64,000 bases of DNA from an uncultured Bacteroidota bacterium (GTDB lineage: Bacteria > Bacteroidota > Bacteroidia > Chitinophagales > LD1). The translations under genes and the position numbers were made by a program. Below are positions 9,531 through 18,300 of the stretch, one piece after another; within the stretch, counting starts at the first letter, position 1; every line of letters starts with the position of its first letter. The stretch spans positions 8,274-72,273 of the forward strand of contig CALAYL010000094.1 in assembly GCA_937894725.1 (NCBI GenBank). The letters run 5' to 3'. A model generated the notes under the pieces. That model saw only the letters and a list, made by a program, of their open reading frames with translations. It was not told the origin of the DNA and ran no database searches.

Positions 9531-10109
9531 ATGACAAAGAAGAAAGTCCTTTTTATTGATAGAGATGGCACCATCATATTGGAAACCGATGATTTTAAAA
9601 TAGACACAATGGAAAAAATCACCTTCTATCCACAAGTATTTTATTGGTTGGGGAAAATAGTACGAGAGTTTGATTTTTCTCTAGTGTTAGTCACAAATCA
9701 GGATGGTTTGGGTACTGCTGATTTTCCGAATGAGCCGTTCTATACTACACATCGTTTTATCATGAAAACTTTTGCAGAACAAGGGATTTCGTTTATAGCG
9801 GAGCATATCGATTGTTCGTATCCGCATCAAGGTTTGGCTACTAGAAAACCAGCAATAGGTATGCTCACAGATTATTTTACAGCGGCCTACGATTTGGAAA
9901 ATTCTTTTGTGATCGGTGATAGAATCACCGATGTGTTGCTAGCAAAAAATCTTGGCGCTAAATGCTTTTGGCTTGATGATGGACGTGGATTAGGGGCTAC
10001 AGAAATCAATGAAACGGAGGAAGCGCTAAATTCATACATAGCAACTCGCTCTAGAAATTGGGAAGAGATTTATAACTACTTGCTTAAAGCTAACTCAAAC
10101 TCAAACTAA
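9531..10109 (+). CDS. Stand-alone HisB-type histidinol-phosphatase domain (HAD superfamily)
   Basis: 192 residues. HAD motif I is FIDRDGT with catalytic D10 and D12, motif II is TNQDGLGT, the conserved Lys is in TRKPAIGML, and motif IV is FVIGDRITDV. The pattern matches the N-terminal phosphatase half of bifunctional HisB; the imidazoleglycerol-phosphate dehydratase half is absent because the frame stops after the HAD fold. The zinc-binding cysteine cluster of the E. coli enzyme is missing, which is also how I remember Bacteroidota HisB. No other his genes lie nearby, so histidinol phosphate as substrate is inference. The stop overlaps the next start (TAATG). Confidence 0.8.
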   Translation: MTKKKVLFIDRDGTIILETDDFKIDTMEKITFYPQVFYWLGKIVREFDFSLVLVTNQDGLGTADFPNEPFYTTHRFIMKTFAEQGISFIAEHIDCSYPHQGLATRKPAIGMLTDYFTAAYDLENSFVIGDRITDVLLAKNLGAKCFWLDDGRGLGATEINETEEALNSYIATRSRNWEEIYNYLLKANSNSN

Positions 10110-10435
10110 TGGAGCAATATTTTTTACTCAAATTATCGCTAGCTGAGAAGTATAAGGAGGAAGAAAATTGGACAGAAGCAGAGCGCAAATTGATTCAAGA
10201 CCATTTTATTTTTTTACAACAATTAGGTAAAGATGGAACGCTCATCCTAGCTGGCAGAACTGATTATGAATTGAATCATGACGATTTAATAGGAATAGCT
10301 TTGATTAAAGCAGCTAGTTTAGAATTTGCAACTCATTTACTTATGCAAGATCCTGCCGTAAAAGCGGGCATTCAGTTAGCAACAATTCACCCATTCAAAA
10401 TGGCGATTGAACAATTTGAAAACAAACTTATTTAA
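10109..10435 (+). CDS. YciI-like domain protein
   Basis: 108 residues with the compact alpha/beta pattern of YCII proteins: an N-terminal strand (EQYFLLKLS), a central FLQQLGKDGTLILAGRT segment, and a C-terminal strand before the final helix. The family belongs to the dimeric ferredoxin-like barrel superfamily; its substrates are mostly unknown. It starts one base inside the stop of the HisB-type phosphatase gene and ends in a 4-base tail-to-tail overlap with yidD. Confidence 0.75.
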   Translation: MEQYFLLKLSLAEKYKEEENWTEAERKLIQDHFIFLQQLGKDGTLILAGRTDYELNHDDLIGIALIKAASLEFATHLLMQDPAVKAGIQLATIHPFKMAIEQFENKLI

Positions 10436-10665
10436 GGTACTGGATCAAAACCACTTCCTCCCCAAGGGTGACAGCTCAAAATTCGTTTTGCCGCCAGATA
10501 ACCCCCTTTTATTAATCCATGTTTTTCTAATGCTTCCACTGCATAGTGACTACAAGTGGGGGTATATCTACAGCTACGTGGCAAAATAGGAGAGAGGAAA
10601 ATCTGATAAAACCGTACCACCATTTTTAGCAAAAAAACTATAGGTGATAAGAGCGTGCGAAGCAT
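10432..10665 (-). CDS. yidD: Membrane protein insertion efficiency factor YidD
   Basis: 77 residues with the family's hallmark sequence: an amphipathic N-terminal helix (VVRFYQIFLSPILPRSCRY), three cysteines in RSCRYTPTCSHYA, and the closing CHPWGGSGFDPVP. It assists YidC-dependent insertion of inner-membrane proteins. Here it is not next to rpmH, rnpA or yidC. Its start overlaps the stop of the beta-barrel gene by one base (TAATG on the minus strand), so the two are probably translationally coupled. Confidence 0.95.
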   Translation of the reverse strand: MLRTLLSPIVFLLKMVVRFYQIFLSPILPRSCRYTPTCSHYAVEALEKHGLIKGGYLAAKRILSCHPWGGSGFDPVP

Positions 10666-11369
10666 TACAAACCGTTGAAAGAAAGACCTACTGAAAATGC
10701 GTTTACTTGCGGGCCTCGGTTGTTTTTAAATAAACCCAAAATGCCATAATATGCCGTGAGGTTAAAGCTAGAATATCCTATACGCACCAAAGGACCAGCT
10801 TGAAATAGATTCAAGTCAGCATAGGGTTTTCTAGTTATAATTTCTTTAGGTGTTTTAGTCGATTGCTTAGTATAGCCATCTACACGAATACCAGCTTTGA
10901 AACCCACTACAAACTTCCACATGTTGTCAAGCCTGTCTGGTTTTGTTCTAAAACGAAGTTCTATTGGTATCTCAATCATAGTGGTAGTAAGTTTATTCAC
11001 CTTGTAGTTGTCTGGATTTACAAGAGGAGCAAAAGTAATGCCTGTACTAGCTGTATCCATCATTTGAGAACGGTGATATACATTTGAATTGCTAACACCA
11101 AGCCCTGGAGCTATGCTAAAAAATGATTTTTTTATCTGAAAATCCCACATAAAATAGACACCAATTCCACGGCCATACCATTTCGTTTTAAGACCTGGTA
11201 CGTTTTGCGCCCAGTTGGTAGCGTTGAGGTCTATAACAATACGATCTTTAGCTTGCTTGAAAATGTATTTACGCTTTCCAGGTTGATCGACAGCTGTTGT
11301 AGAATCTGCTTGCGCATATGCAGCAGCATTTACGGCAACAAATAAGAGGACTGATATGATTTTTTTCAT
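10665..11369 (-). CDS. Outer-membrane beta-barrel protein (PorT-like)
   Basis: From the ATG at 11369 the product has 234 residues and a clean signal peptide (KKIISVLLFVAVNAAAYAQ). Alternating hydrophobic/polar strands follow (GVYFMWDFQI, FSIAPGLGVSN, IEIPIELRF, VVGFKAGIRVDGY, AGPLVRIGYSSFNLTAYYG), ending in a strand with a terminal aromatic-Asn-Gly-Leu. This is the OMP_b-brl_2/PorT-like pattern common in Bacteroidota. An upstream in-frame start at 11396 would spoil the signal peptide. Specific function unknown. Confidence 0.75.
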   Translation of the reverse strand: MKKIISVLLFVAVNAAAYAQADSTTAVDQPGKRKYIFKQAKDRIVIDLNATNWAQNVPGLKTKWYGRGIGVYFMWDFQIKKSFFSIAPGLGVSNSNVYHRSQMMDTASTGITFAPLVNPDNYKVNKLTTTMIEIPIELRFRTKPDRLDNMWKFVVGFKAGIRVDGYTKQSTKTPKEIITRKPYADLNLFQAGPLVRIGYSSFNLTAYYGILGLFKNNRGPQVNAFSVGLSFNGL

Positions 11370-11526
11370 GGACAGATTTAAATTAGCAAAATACAAGTTG
11401 GCAAAAGTAAGATAAAATGAAATATATACCGATTTTAGTGTGTGATGAAGATGAGCTTAACAAAATTTCCAGCTGTTTTCGATTGATTTTGGTGCAAAGT
11501 GCGATTTAAACAAAACTGAATGGGGA

Positions 11527-13752
11527 CTATTCCTCCTCTGTTTCATACCGTTCAACAGACAAAATGCCTTCTAAAGATTGCAACTTATTTGTGAGTTCGT
11601 TGAGCTCATCGGTATCGTGTACATATACCATGATATTGCCCTCAAACACACCGTCCTCACTTTCAAAGGAAATAGAACGCATGTTTAAATTCATTTGACC
11701 AGTAATTATGTTGGTGATTTTATTGACTAAGCCCACATCGTCTATTCCATTCACTTTTACTCCTGTAAGGAAAGCGATGTTGTGTTGGTGCGTCCACTTG
11801 GTTTTGATAACACGATAGCTATATTTTGCCATAAGTTGCACGGCATTCGGACAGTTGGTACGGTGTATTTTTATGCCATCATTGATAGTCAAAAATCCGA
11901 ATACATCATCGCCTGGTACAGGATTGCAGCATGGGGCAAATTTGTAATCAATCTTATCGCTCGATTCGCCCATGATGAGCAATTCGGCATTTTTCTTCAG
12001 TGTTTCTTTTAGTACCGAATCAAACTCTTTGTCTTGTTTTTTCTCGTCTTCTTTAGGTCGTGGCAGTTTTATTTTTCCTCCTACTACTTCGAGTTTAGAG
12101 AGATCGTTTATACTAAGTGTTTTTTCAGCTATATCAATATATAGATCTTGTGGCGAAGTACGCTTATAGTAGTTACATAACAATAAAATATTTGCCTCCG
12201 AATTCTCGATTTTAAAGAGTTTGATGCGTTTTTCAAGTTCTTCTTTACCCTCTTCGGCTATAAGTTTTTTACCTTCTTTAAGCGATTGTTTGATTACTGT
12301 TTTTGCCTTGCTAGTGGTCACAAAATTTAGCCAGTCTTCGTTTGGTACTTGCTTTTTGGAGGTCAAAATTTCTAGTTGATCGCCATTGCGGAGTTTGTGA
12401 CTGAGCGGTACCAGCTTAGTATTTACCTTTGCACCAATACATTTTTTTCCAATATCCGAGTGTACCTCAAACGCAAAATCGAGAGCTGTAGCCCCTTTGC
12501 GGATTTTTTTCAAATCACCTTTTGGGGTAAACACAAAAATCTCCTCGTTCAATAATTCTGTTCTGAAATCATTGACCAAGTCTATCGCATTGTTTTCTGT
12601 ATTGCTCAATACATTCTGTACTTTTTCGAGCCAGACATCTAGTGCATTGTCTTGTGTGCCTTCTTTGTATTTCCAGTGTGCCGCAAATCCTTTTTCAGCC
12701 ACTTCGTGCATCCGTTCAGTACGTATTTGGATTTCTACCCATTTACCCACCGTACTCATTACAGTGGTATGCAGTGCTTCATATCCATTAGTTTTAGGAT
12801 TTGAAAGCCAATCTCTGAGCCTATCAGGGCTAGGTTTGTAAATGTCTGTAATGGTAGAATATACTCCCCAACAATCCGATTTTTCTTTTTCGGGCGAGGT
12901 ATGTAGGATAATACGTATAGCAAAGAGATCATAGATTTCTTCAAAAGGAACGTGCTTCGTTTTTATCTTATTGAAAATTGAAAAAATAGATTTTGGTCTT
13001 CCATAAATGCTAAATTGATAACCTCTTTTTTCAAGTTCTTCTTTGAGCGGTTTTACAAAATCATTGATAAATCTTGTACGCTCTCGCTTGGTTTCATTGA
13101 GTTTGCGGGCTATCTCTTTGTAGAACGTGGGTTCGGTAAATTTTAAAGCTAAATCCTCCATCTCTGTTTTGATAGCATATAAGCCCATTCTGTGTGCTAG
13201 TGGAGCATAGAGATAGAGTGTTTCAGAGGCTATTTTAAGTTGCTTGTCTCTTCGCAAAGAATCGAGCGTGCGCATGTTGTGAAGCCGGTCTGCGAGCTTT
13301 ACTAAAATCACCCGAATATCATCATTGAGGGTGAGCAGTAGTTTTCTAAAATTTTCCGCTTGCAGCGAACTATTCATGTCAAAAACACCTGAAATTTTAG
13401 TCAATCCATCTACAATTTTAGCGATGTCTTTGTTGAACCTTTGCTCTATTTCTTCAAGAGTCACGTCAGTATCTTCTACTACATCGTGTAGCAATGCGCA
13501 GATCACAGATGTTACGTCTAATCCCATTTCTTCACTCGCAATACGTGCGACCTCAATAGGGTGTAGAATATAGGGTTCGCCAGATTTTCTACGCATATCT
13601 TTATGGCTTTCTACTGCCAGTTCAAAAGCTAAGCGCACATTTTTTTTGTCCTGCTTTGTCACATGGTTGCGTAGTGAGCGAAGCAAGATTCGATATTGTT
13701 TGAGGATAAATTTATTTTCAGCCTCGAGGTCTATTTGGAGCGTTGTTTCCAT
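11527..13752 (-). CDS. Bifunctional (p)ppGpp synthetase/hydrolase, RelA/SpoT family
   Basis: 741 residues with the full long-RSH architecture. The N-terminal HD hydrolase domain has H64, H89-D90 and E93-D94 (LLHDVVEDTDV). The synthetase domain follows (YGRPKSIFSIFNKI, EIYDLFAIRII, WLSNPKTNGYEALHTTVM and EIQIRTERMHEVAEKGFAAH). A TGS domain (FVFTPKGDLKKIRKGATALD), a Cys/His-containing linker (CCNPVPGDDVFGF) and a C-terminal ACT domain complete it. Both active sites look intact, so it should make and degrade the alarmone. It is the only RSH gene in the window and appears monocistronic. Confidence 0.97.
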   Translation of the reverse strand: METTLQIDLEAENKFILKQYRILLRSLRNHVTKQDKKNVRLAFELAVESHKDMRRKSGEPYILHPIEVARIASEEMGLDVTSVICALLHDVVEDTDVTLEEIEQRFNKDIAKIVDGLTKISGVFDMNSSLQAENFRKLLLTLNDDIRVILVKLADRLHNMRTLDSLRRDKQLKIASETLYLYAPLAHRMGLYAIKTEMEDLALKFTEPTFYKEIARKLNETKRERTRFINDFVKPLKEELEKRGYQFSIYGRPKSIFSIFNKIKTKHVPFEEIYDLFAIRIILHTSPEKEKSDCWGVYSTITDIYKPSPDRLRDWLSNPKTNGYEALHTTVMSTVGKWVEIQIRTERMHEVAEKGFAAHWKYKEGTQDNALDVWLEKVQNVLSNTENNAIDLVNDFRTELLNEEIFVFTPKGDLKKIRKGATALDFAFEVHSDIGKKCIGAKVNTKLVPLSHKLRNGDQLEILTSKKQVPNEDWLNFVTTSKAKTVIKQSLKEGKKLIAEEGKEELEKRIKLFKIENSEANILLLCNYYKRTSPQDLYIDIAEKTLSINDLSKLEVVGGKIKLPRPKEDEKKQDKEFDSVLKETLKKNAELLIMGESSDKIDYKFAPCCNPVPGDDVFGFLTINDGIKIHRTNCPNAVQLMAKYSYRVIKTKWTHQHNIAFLTGVKVNGIDDVGLVNKITNIITGQMNLNMRSISFESEDGVFEGNIMVYVHDTDELNELTNKLQSLEGILSVERYETEEE

Positions 13753-13804
13753 CTTAGCCTAAAATACGCAATTCCTTTTCAGATTTTATGTATCGAAGCT
13801 GAAA

Positions 13805-14485
13805 TTAATTTTCTTCATTGGATTGCGTGAGCTGCTCAAATGCTTTTTTTACCGCCAAAAACTTCTTTGTTTTTTCTTCATTGCTGATAGGTAGTGTGCA
13901 ACTATCGGGGTGGTAAATCAAAATCTTTTTTCGATAAGCTTTTAGTATCTGTTGTTCGCTAGCAGTTTCTATTACACCCAATACGGCATAAGGGTTTGAG
14001 TGCTCTGCTGCTTTGGCCAAAAGCGCCTCAAATACGCTATGTTCTTGACCTAGATAATTGCCGATTTGACGGAGTAGTTTGATTTCTCGATGGTTTAAAA
14101 AACTATCGCTTATAGCTAAGTTTATCAAAAAATGTACCATCTCATCGATCGATTCGGGTGTCGAGAGTGCTTTGATTTGCGTACAACTCATCTTAGTATA
14201 TGCGCCAGCCTTGCTTTGCAAGTGCTCGTAAAGAAAGGCTTCTCGCTTAGTGTTGCCGATATAGCCAAAGTGAAGATTGAAGAAATTTTGAAGAAATGTC
14301 GCTGTTGATTTAGGATAGTCTTTGCTGGCTTTGATGATATCTGAACAAAGAATGATAAGCGCTTTTTCGACTTCGTTTAGTTTGGCTGTACGCTGCTGTT
14401 TGAGCAGTGTAGTTTCTTCTCCTTTGTCTTTCTCTCCATAGCTTAACTCATGTAGAGCGTGTTTGATTTTTTGCCAAAAATTCAT
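13805..14485 (-). CDS. DjlA-like protein: TerB-like domain plus C-terminal J domain
   Basis: 226 residues. An all-helical TerB-like segment (about residues 30-155, with acidic/His-rich helices such as DSFLNHREIKLLRQIG) precedes a J domain (NPYAVLGVIETASEQQILKAYRKK) containing the HPD tripeptide in IYHPDSC, needed to stimulate DnaK. Unlike E. coli DjlA there is no N-terminal membrane span, so it is probably a soluble co-chaperone. It lies upstream of and in the same direction as the RSH gene with a 52-base gap. Confidence 0.85.
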   Translation of the reverse strand: MNFWQKIKHALHELSYGEKDKGEETTLLKQQRTAKLNEVEKALIILCSDIIKASKDYPKSTATFLQNFFNLHFGYIGNTKREAFLYEHLQSKAGAYTKMSCTQIKALSTPESIDEMVHFLINLAISDSFLNHREIKLLRQIGNYLGQEHSVFEALLAKAAEHSNPYAVLGVIETASEQQILKAYRKKILIYHPDSCTLPISNEEKTKKFLAVKKAFEQLTQSNEEN

Positions 14486-14574
14486 CTTATTATTAACGCG
14501 TTGTTTCGGATAGCCGTATTGTCTGAATAAATTTCATCTTTGTGCTGCTTGTATGTGCAAATAAACAACTCTAA

Positions 14575-15237
14575 TTGATAAACGAAAAACTAAGTACGAT
14601 AAACACTGTAATTTTTGACATGGATGGGCTTTTGATAGATTCAGAGCCATTTTGGCGCAAGGCCGAGATAGAGGTTTTTAAATCGGTAGGTCTACAACTT
14701 ACCGATGCTGACTGCACACTCACCACAGGCTTTCGATTTGATGAAGTGGTCGATTATTGGTATCGGATTTCGCCTTGGGAGGGTAAGTCTAAACAGGCTA
14801 TTTTTGATGCTGTTTTAGACTTGATGGAGGAGTACATTTTGACCGAAATTTACCCTATGGAAGGTGCGCTCGCCTGTATCTCGCATTGTAAACAAAAGGG
14901 CTATAAGACAGCTATTGCATCTTCATCGGCTAGTAGATTGATAGCCGCTTGTGTCAAAAGATTAGGGATTAAAGACATGATGGACGTGACGCTCTCTGCC
15001 GAAAACTTTGAGCATGGCAAACCACACCCAGCAGTCTTTTTAGAAACAGCCAAATTACTCGAGGTAGCACCCTTTCAGTGCGTAGTGCTTGAAGATTCGC
15101 TCTATGGATTGATAGCCGCAAAGGCCGCCAATATGCAATGTATCGTAGTGCCTACCCCTGAAAATAGAAATAATCCGAAGTTTACGTTAGCGGATGCGCA
15201 GTGTGAAAATCTAGCAGCGGTAACCTCCTTGTTGTAA
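14575..15237 (+). CDS. HAD-superfamily sugar-phosphatase (HxpB/beta-PGM-like)
   Basis: 220 residues with motif I FDMDGLLIDSEP (D15, D17), motif II IASSSASR, the Lys in HGKPHPAVF, and motif IV VLEDSLYGL. This matches the hexitol/2-deoxyglucose-6-phosphatase branch of beta-phosphoglucomutase-like enzymes. A TAA stop lies directly before base 14575 and no ATG occurs before motif I, so translation must begin at the TTG at 14575 or another non-ATG codon. The ribosome site is not evident. Natural substrate unknown. Confidence 0.88.
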   Translation: MINEKLSTINTVIFDMDGLLIDSEPFWRKAEIEVFKSVGLQLTDADCTLTTGFRFDEVVDYWYRISPWEGKSKQAIFDAVLDLMEEYILTEIYPMEGALACISHCKQKGYKTAIASSSASRLIAACVKRLGIKDMMDVTLSAENFEHGKPHPAVFLETAKLLEVAPFQCVVLEDSLYGLIAAKAANMQCIVVPTPENRNNPKFTLADAQCENLAAVTSLL

Positions 15238-15300
15238 CTGCTCTTTGGAATATGCAAAACACCTGAATACTGTTTTAACAAAATAAATTCCAAAATTTTT

Positions 15301-15331
15301 TTGTTTTTTTAAGAAACTAAATTTATCTTAG
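15301..15331 (+). promoter_or_regulatory. Putative Bacteroidota-type promoter
   Basis: TTG at 15301-15303, a 20-base spacer and TATCTTAG at 15324-15331 resemble the -33/-7 pattern of the Bacteroidota primary sigma factor (TTG ... TAnnTTTG). Transcription would start near 15337, just ahead of an ATG at 15350. Confidence 0.5.
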
Positions 15332-15423
15332 TCTTAAAATCAAACAACTATGAAAACGAATTTCAAATTTACCCCCCTCATTCGTTAATAAAGGTTAAAA
15401 CACTTAGCTTTGTTTTAACTTCA

Positions 15424-16398
15424 ATGTTTTTTTCAGCTACCATTTTCGCTCAAAGTACATCTCCACTACCCACTGGAAATGTGGGAATAGGTACAACCTC
15501 TCCTAGTTCAAGACTCCAAATTGTAAATCATTACGCTTCTACACCTATTCCTGCCTTGGGTATAACTTCGCCTTCAAGTGGTTCAGGTTCTATTGGAGAC
15601 TATATATCCATATCCAGAGATCCGATAGGTCCACCATTTAATTTACCTGCTTCATACTACATGGTTGTAAAGATTGATGGTAAAGTAGGTATCGGAACTG
15701 CCTCTCCATCTTCTTCTTTAGAAGTGTCGGGTGAAACAAAAACAACTACACTTAATGTTACGAGTAATGCTACTGTTTTTGGAAATTTGGTTACCTACAG
15801 TTCGGGAAATTTCATAGGGGCGTTGCTAACAAACAATTCCGTTCGTACAAACAATAAAGATGTTTATCTTAGGTCTGGCTCAGATGTGAATCATGGACTA
15901 GGCTTTTATGACAATGCTGGTCAGGCAAAAGTATTTGCCTATACATCCATTAATGGCCCTGTACTCTATGGCTTTGCGGGCGGTGCATTAGCTACAAAGG
16001 CAGGGGGAGATAAGGTAGTTCTAAGATGGAATAACGATGGTCAAGTAGCCATAGGCAATGTAGCAACCCCAAATTCAAATCTTTACAGCTTGTATGTTGA
16101 AAAAGGTATTCTTTCAGAAAGGTTCAAATGTGCAGTAAAAACTACATCAGATTGGAGCGACTATGTTTTTGATAAGAAGTATAAACTAATGCCCCTCAAT
16201 GAGGTAGAGCGGTTTGTAACTGAAAATAAACACCTTCCAAATGTGCCATCTGCTGAGGAAGTAGTAAAAAGTGGTATAGATATGGCGAAGATGGATGCAA
16301 AATTGCTCGAGAAGATAGAGGAGTTAACGCTCTACTTAATTGAACTCAAAAAAGAGAATTTAAGTATCAGAGCAGAATTGAATAATCTTAAAAAATAG
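15424..16398 (+). CDS. Secreted protein with GIGT repeats and a conserved C-terminal surface motif; 5' end probably frameshifted
   Basis: 324 residues from the ATG at 15424. Two copies of a VGIGT(T/A)SPSS-L motif near residues 20 and 82, followed by a WSDYVFDKKYKLMPLNEVE segment and a C-terminal coiled coil, are a widespread pattern in Bacteroidota secreted proteins, sometimes labelled tail-fibre-like. From 15424 the signal peptide is cut short (FFSATIFAQ). The same frame upstream encodes a better one (KVKTLSFVLTSMFFSATIFA), but the ATG that should start it, at 15350, is out of frame because of a run of six C at 15372-15377; a seventh C would join them. Function unknown, likely a surface structural component. 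Confidence 0.6.
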   Translation: MFFSATIFAQSTSPLPTGNVGIGTTSPSSRLQIVNHYASTPIPALGITSPSSGSGSIGDYISISRDPIGPPFNLPASYYMVVKIDGKVGIGTASPSSSLEVSGETKTTTLNVTSNATVFGNLVTYSSGNFIGALLTNNSVRTNNKDVYLRSGSDVNHGLGFYDNAGQAKVFAYTSINGPVLYGFAGGALATKAGGDKVVLRWNNDGQVAIGNVATPNSNLYSLYVEKGILSERFKCAVKTTSDWSDYVFDKKYKLMPLNEVERFVTENKHLPNVPSAEEVVKSGIDMAKMDAKLLEKIEELTLYLIELKKENLSIRAELNNLKK

Positions 16399-16402
16399 GA
16401 TT

Positions 16403-18298
16403 ATGAAAAGAAATATTACAACAATCCTGTTATGTTACTTGGTTGGTCAAGTTAGTGCTCAAATTACTGCTACCGATAATATAGATGTTCGTATTTATCC
16501 ATCAAGTATAGAACAAAGTGAAGTTCATATTTCGATCAATAAGACTAATCCGCAAAATATTCTTGAATGTTCTAATGGTCAGAATTTTAGTGGAGGTGGT
16601 GTCACAAATCATACAGTTTATTATTTTTCAAATGATGGTGGTGTTACTTGGAGTGGAAGTAATACGATGCCTAATAGTCAAGAGGGATATGCAGACCCTT
16701 CAACTGCTTTTGATGCATCAGGCAGAGGTTATATTTCAGTACTTCCAAATGCATTGGATGGTTATTTACTTCAGTATAGTGATGATAACTGCGTATCATG
16801 GTCTAATTCTATTAGAGGTGTAACATTGCCATCTAATCTTCCATTTGGTTATGTTCAAGATAAACAAATGATAGTTTGTATTGATGAAATGCAATCGAGC
16901 CCGTATGTAGATAATCTTTATTGTGCTTGGTCAGATTTTAATGATGGCGGTAAAGTTAAAATCAATAGATCTACAAATAGAGTTGTTAGTTTTGATAGTC
17001 TTAAAACAATAAGTACTCGAAGAGGGCAAGGGGCAAATGTTCAAACAGGGCCTAATGGTGAGATTTATGTTTGTTGGGCAGATTATAATGGTAGCATCGC
17101 TTCTGCTCAAAACCTTGGATTTGCATACTCTAACGATGGATTTGCAAATTATGTTTCAAGTTTACCGTTCTCTTATAATGGAATTAGAGTTACAAATGGC
17201 TCATATTATAAATTTGGCAAGACAAGAATTAATGATTTTCCTTCAATGGCAGTAGATAAAAGTTGTGGAGTCAATAGGGGTAGGATATATGTTACTTATC
17301 CTGAATTTGATTCTGATGATACAGCAAAATCAGTTATTAGGGTCAGATATTCAGATAATAATGGACTGTCATGGAGTTCTGCATTTACAGTTAGCATAGA
17401 TAGTGCAAGACAAAGCTGGTTTCCTTGGATAAGTGTTGATGACCTAACAGGTTTAATTACAATTGTGTTTTATAGTCTTGAAGGGGAGAGCGGCTTCTCT
17501 ACAAATACATATGTTGCATATTCAGCAGATGGTGGCTCTACTTGGAGCAATTTAAAAGTTAGTGATGAAAGTCACGTTACAAAGCCAATAGATTATAATG
17601 ATGAAGTAAATGGTTATGCTGGTGATTACATTGGTATTTCAACTTTTGGAGGCATATCTTATGCTGCGTGGATGGATAATCGAACAAGTAAATGGCAAAT
17701 TTATGTTTCTAGAATTGATTTTAACATTACACCTCTAGTATCTTCTAAAACAGATTTGGATATTAATAATCCTCCATTTATTTCAAATTCTAGAAGCTAC
17801 CAAGCAGCGCAAAAGGTTAGAATATCTAACACCAGCAATGTAAATCTAACTAATAATGGAAGGGTTGAAGTTGTTGCGGGACAGTCCATTGAGATAAATC
17901 CAGGTTTTTCAACAAGCATTGGAGCAGTTTTCTTGGCAAGGATTGAGCAAAAGGAGCCTTGTTCAACACCAGGGGCCATTGCATTTAAAAAAGAATTAAA
18001 CTCATCTATTGGTCAAAACAATGTTACAAAGGAATTAATCAATGGTATAGAGATATTCGCCTATCCAAATCCAACAAGTAGTTTCGTTTCAATTGGTGCT
18101 CAACATTCAGAAGGTAAAGAAGTATCATTGTTAATTTCAGACTTGGAAGGTAAAGTATTAGTAAATTATGATTCGCCATCTATTTCAGCTAATCAAATTC
18201 GTCAAATTGCTAATTTGTCCAATTTTCCAGATGGAGTTTATATTGCGACACTTCAAATTGATGGGCAGAACTTTTCACTAAAAATTATAAAAAAATAA
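16403..18298 (+). CDS. Secreted BNR/sialidase-like repeat protein with type A T9SS sorting domain
   Basis: 631 residues. A signal peptide (TILLCYLVGQVSAQ) is followed by a region rich in BNR/Asp-box-like motifs (SNDGGVTWSGS, YSDNNGLSWSS, SADGGSTWSN, spread over residues 70-380), as in the six-bladed propellers of sialidases. A segment with many N/T/G residues (about 455-510) follows, then a type A C-terminal T9SS domain (FAYPNPTSSFVSI ... GVYIATLQIDGQNFSLKIIKK without the gap). The arginine triad of real sialidases was not located, so enzymatic activity is uncertain. It should be exported through the type IX system and fixed at the surface. It starts 4 bases after the preceding gene. Confidence 0.8.
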   Translation: MKRNITTILLCYLVGQVSAQITATDNIDVRIYPSSIEQSEVHISINKTNPQNILECSNGQNFSGGGVTNHTVYYFSNDGGVTWSGSNTMPNSQEGYADPSTAFDASGRGYISVLPNALDGYLLQYSDDNCVSWSNSIRGVTLPSNLPFGYVQDKQMIVCIDEMQSSPYVDNLYCAWSDFNDGGKVKINRSTNRVVSFDSLKTISTRRGQGANVQTGPNGEIYVCWADYNGSIASAQNLGFAYSNDGFANYVSSLPFSYNGIRVTNGSYYKFGKTRINDFPSMAVDKSCGVNRGRIYVTYPEFDSDDTAKSVIRVRYSDNNGLSWSSAFTVSIDSARQSWFPWISVDDLTGLITIVFYSLEGESGFSTNTYVAYSADGGSTWSNLKVSDESHVTKPIDYNDEVNGYAGDYIGISTFGGISYAAWMDNRTSKWQIYVSRIDFNITPLVSSKTDLDINNPPFISNSRSYQAAQKVRISNTSNVNLTNNGRVEVVAGQSIEINPGFSTSIGAVFLARIEQKEPCSTPGAIAFKKELNSSIGQNNVTKELINGIEIFAYPNPTSSFVSIGAQHSEGKEVSLLISDLEGKVLVNYDSPSISANQIRQIANLSNFPDGVYIATLQIDGQNFSLKIIKK

Positions 18299-18300
18299 AA

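Noticed and set aside
11417..11509. 30-residue frame upstream of the RSH gene
   Set aside because: Short and without signal peptide, domain, promoter or homologue that I recognise; it lies in a gap between two minus-strand genes.
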